Shown here: positions 7,353 through 7,994 of the stretch, piece after piece | Layout: each line of letters starts with the position of its first letter | Numbering within the stretch: position 1 is the first letter of the stretch | Assembly (NCBI GenBank): GCA_002450255.1 | Contig: DJYW01000100.1 | Coordinates: 4,741 to 12,734, forward strand | DNA: 7,994 nt | Reading direction: 5' to 3' | Origin: Gammaproteobacteria bacterium UBA6968 | GTDB taxonomy: Bacteria > Pseudomonadota > Gammaproteobacteria > Pseudomonadales > Azotimanducaceae | The notes under the pieces: model-generated | What the model saw: the letters and a program-made list of their open reading frames with translations, nothing else | The model's database searches: none | Told to the model about the DNA's origin: nothing | Translations under genes and position numbers: made by a program

Positions 7353-7435
7353 AATTGCGAAGGCGAAGTCAAAATCGCAAAACTTAAAGCGCTCTAGCCA
7401 GATCAAAGTGAAGTCCCACACCAAGCAAATTGCGA
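7353..7435. repeat. Repeated AATTGCGA boxes with an inverted half-site
   Basis: AATTGCGA occurs at 7353-7360 and again at 7428-7435. TCGCAA at 7375-7380 is the inverse of the TTGCGA core. The first and inverted copies form a 6-bp inverted repeat with a 14-base spacer, about 240 bases upstream of the receptor start. It could be an operator cluster; chance cannot be excluded. Confidence 0.25.
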
Positions 7436-7545
7436 GGCAACGGGATTACTCTAAGTACCCGATAAAAGAACCACCGACTTCTTTTCAACTCAGGGGTTTT
7501 CGGTCTCAATCACGCTAAGTGGCAAGTTTTCTTCTTATGTGCTGT

Positions 7546-7561
7546 CGGCTTGAATAAGCCG
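7546..7561. repeat. Six-bp perfect hairpin, possible weak terminator
   Basis: CGGCTT (7546-7551) pairs with AAGCCG (7556-7561) around GAAT. On the plus strand a short TTTT run follows after CAAGC, too far for a classic intrinsic terminator. No upstream plus-strand gene is visible for it to serve. Confidence 0.25.
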
Positions 7562-7678
7562 CAAGCTTTTCTGAATCCGCCACTGGCAATTACTTATAGC
7601 TATAGTTAGCGCACATTGAAAAAACAGAACATGGAATAGCAGTAAAGACTCTCTCGACCGAGCCTAGACACCATTTTG

Positions 7679-7758
7679 CGTCTGTCATGAAAAATACATC
7701 TCCAAGGTCGTGTGTTTTTTACAGCTTCATGACTATTGGGTTCTTTTACAGACAGACG
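7679..7758. repeat. Nested 8-bp inverted repeats
   Basis: CGTCTGTC (7679-7686) is the perfect inverse of GACAGACG (7751-7758). Inside it, GTCATGAA (7684-7691) is the perfect inverse of TTCATGAC (7726-7733). The left arms overlap by three bases. A direct repeat TTTTACAG (7717-7724 and 7744-7751) lies within the same 80 bases. The two TCATGA palindromes start 42 bases apart, four helical turns. The density of repeats suggests a regulatory or site-specific binding region, but no known element matches. Confidence 0.4.
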
Positions 7759-7994
7759 AGAGGTAGAGAATTTCAGACGGGCGCAAGGCGCAGCATCCGA
7801 TTAAATTATCGCTTAGCATAGCGAGATGGATATTTAGCGGGAACTTCACGTAGATGGGCTTTGTCGACCGTGAACGGCTGCAGCAGCAAAAGAAGACAAG
7901 ATGATTTATTTTCGAACGTTCAATCCCAACAGTCCTAGGAAAGGCGGCGGCTGCGGTGATTAAAAGATTCAGTAGAGCCACTGCTTTCGTAAAC

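Larger units (their letters stand above)
7123..7994. other. Gene-free region upstream of the receptor, 872 bases
   Basis: I find no supported gene here on either strand. The longest open frame is an 82-codon minus-strand stretch (7981-7733). It has a low-complexity Cys/Ser/Arg segment and resembles no family I know, although its frame stays open to the right edge of the window. There is no convincing sigma-70 promoter for the receptor, although one must lie here. What can be seen is a set of short repeats: a near-perfect 11-bp tandem repeat (7181-7202), an AATTGCGA pair with an inverted half-site (7353-7435), a GC stem CGGCTT/AAGCCG (7546-7561), and nested inverted repeats (7679-7758). It could hold a long leader with operator sites, or the decayed remains of a lost gene. 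Confidence 0.6.

Noticed and set aside
7809..7824. TCGCT/AGCGA small hairpin
   Set aside because: Five pairs with a six-base loop and no adjacent T run or gene; common by chance.
7901..7963. Short plus-strand peptide frame (ATG 7901, 20 codons)
   Set aside because: It is very short, has no strong ribosome site and no conserved feature.
7733..7981. Minus-strand open frame of 82 codons, open to the right window edge
   Set aside because: It has a GTG start without a clear ribosome site, a Cys/Ser/Arg-rich stretch typical of chance frames, and no recognisable domain. It could only be real as the tail of a gene beginning outside the window.
7956..7994. Possible start of a plus-strand gene (GTG, then IKRFSRATAFVN) running off the right edge
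   Set aside because: AGGA lies 15 bases from the GTG, too far for a good ribosome site, and only 13 codons are visible. There is not enough to support a partial gene.

Overview
The window looks like chromosomal DNA of a Gram-negative bacterium, probably a free-living, perhaps marine, gammaproteobacterium-like organism. The grounds are a full-length TonB-dependent outer-membrane receptor with the EEVVVTGTR motif common in proteobacterial receptors, a three-helix membrane protein with a DUF1499 domain, moderate base composition and ordinary Shine-Dalgarno sites. I cannot fix the taxon from this sequence. Five protein genes are supported. I see no tRNA, rRNA, CRISPR array, insertion sequence or phage gene.

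Layout, left to right. (1) 104-586 (+): a small MJ0936/YfcE-type metallophosphoesterase. It is convergent with (2) 1405-656 (-), a DUF1499 membrane protein with its own consensus -10 element. (3) 2303-1527 (-): a classical short-chain dehydrogenase/reductase. It is divergent from (4) 2474-3841 (+), a single-chain (alpha2-type) glycyl-tRNA synthetase with a four-cysteine zinc site and a GTG start. (5) A strong 12-bp stem at 3972-3999 separates the synthetase from the convergent receptor gene. (6) 7122-4060 (-): a 1020-residue TonB-dependent receptor. (7) 7123-7994: 872 bases upstream of the receptor with no gene I can support, but with several small direct and inverted repeats.

The genes do not form an obvious pathway. 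Each gene seems to be its own transcription unit, except that the DUF1499 gene could also receive read-through from the SDR gene 121 bp upstream. The receptor has no adjacent regulator, SusD-like protein, transporter or catabolic enzyme, so its substrate cannot be inferred from context.

I found no convincing undescribed multi-gene system. The points most worth a second look are: the single-chain glycyl-tRNA synthetase in what looks like a proteobacterium; an EF-hand-like calcium loop and six closely matched cysteine pairs in the receptor; and the long gene-free, repeat-bearing region upstream of the receptor.
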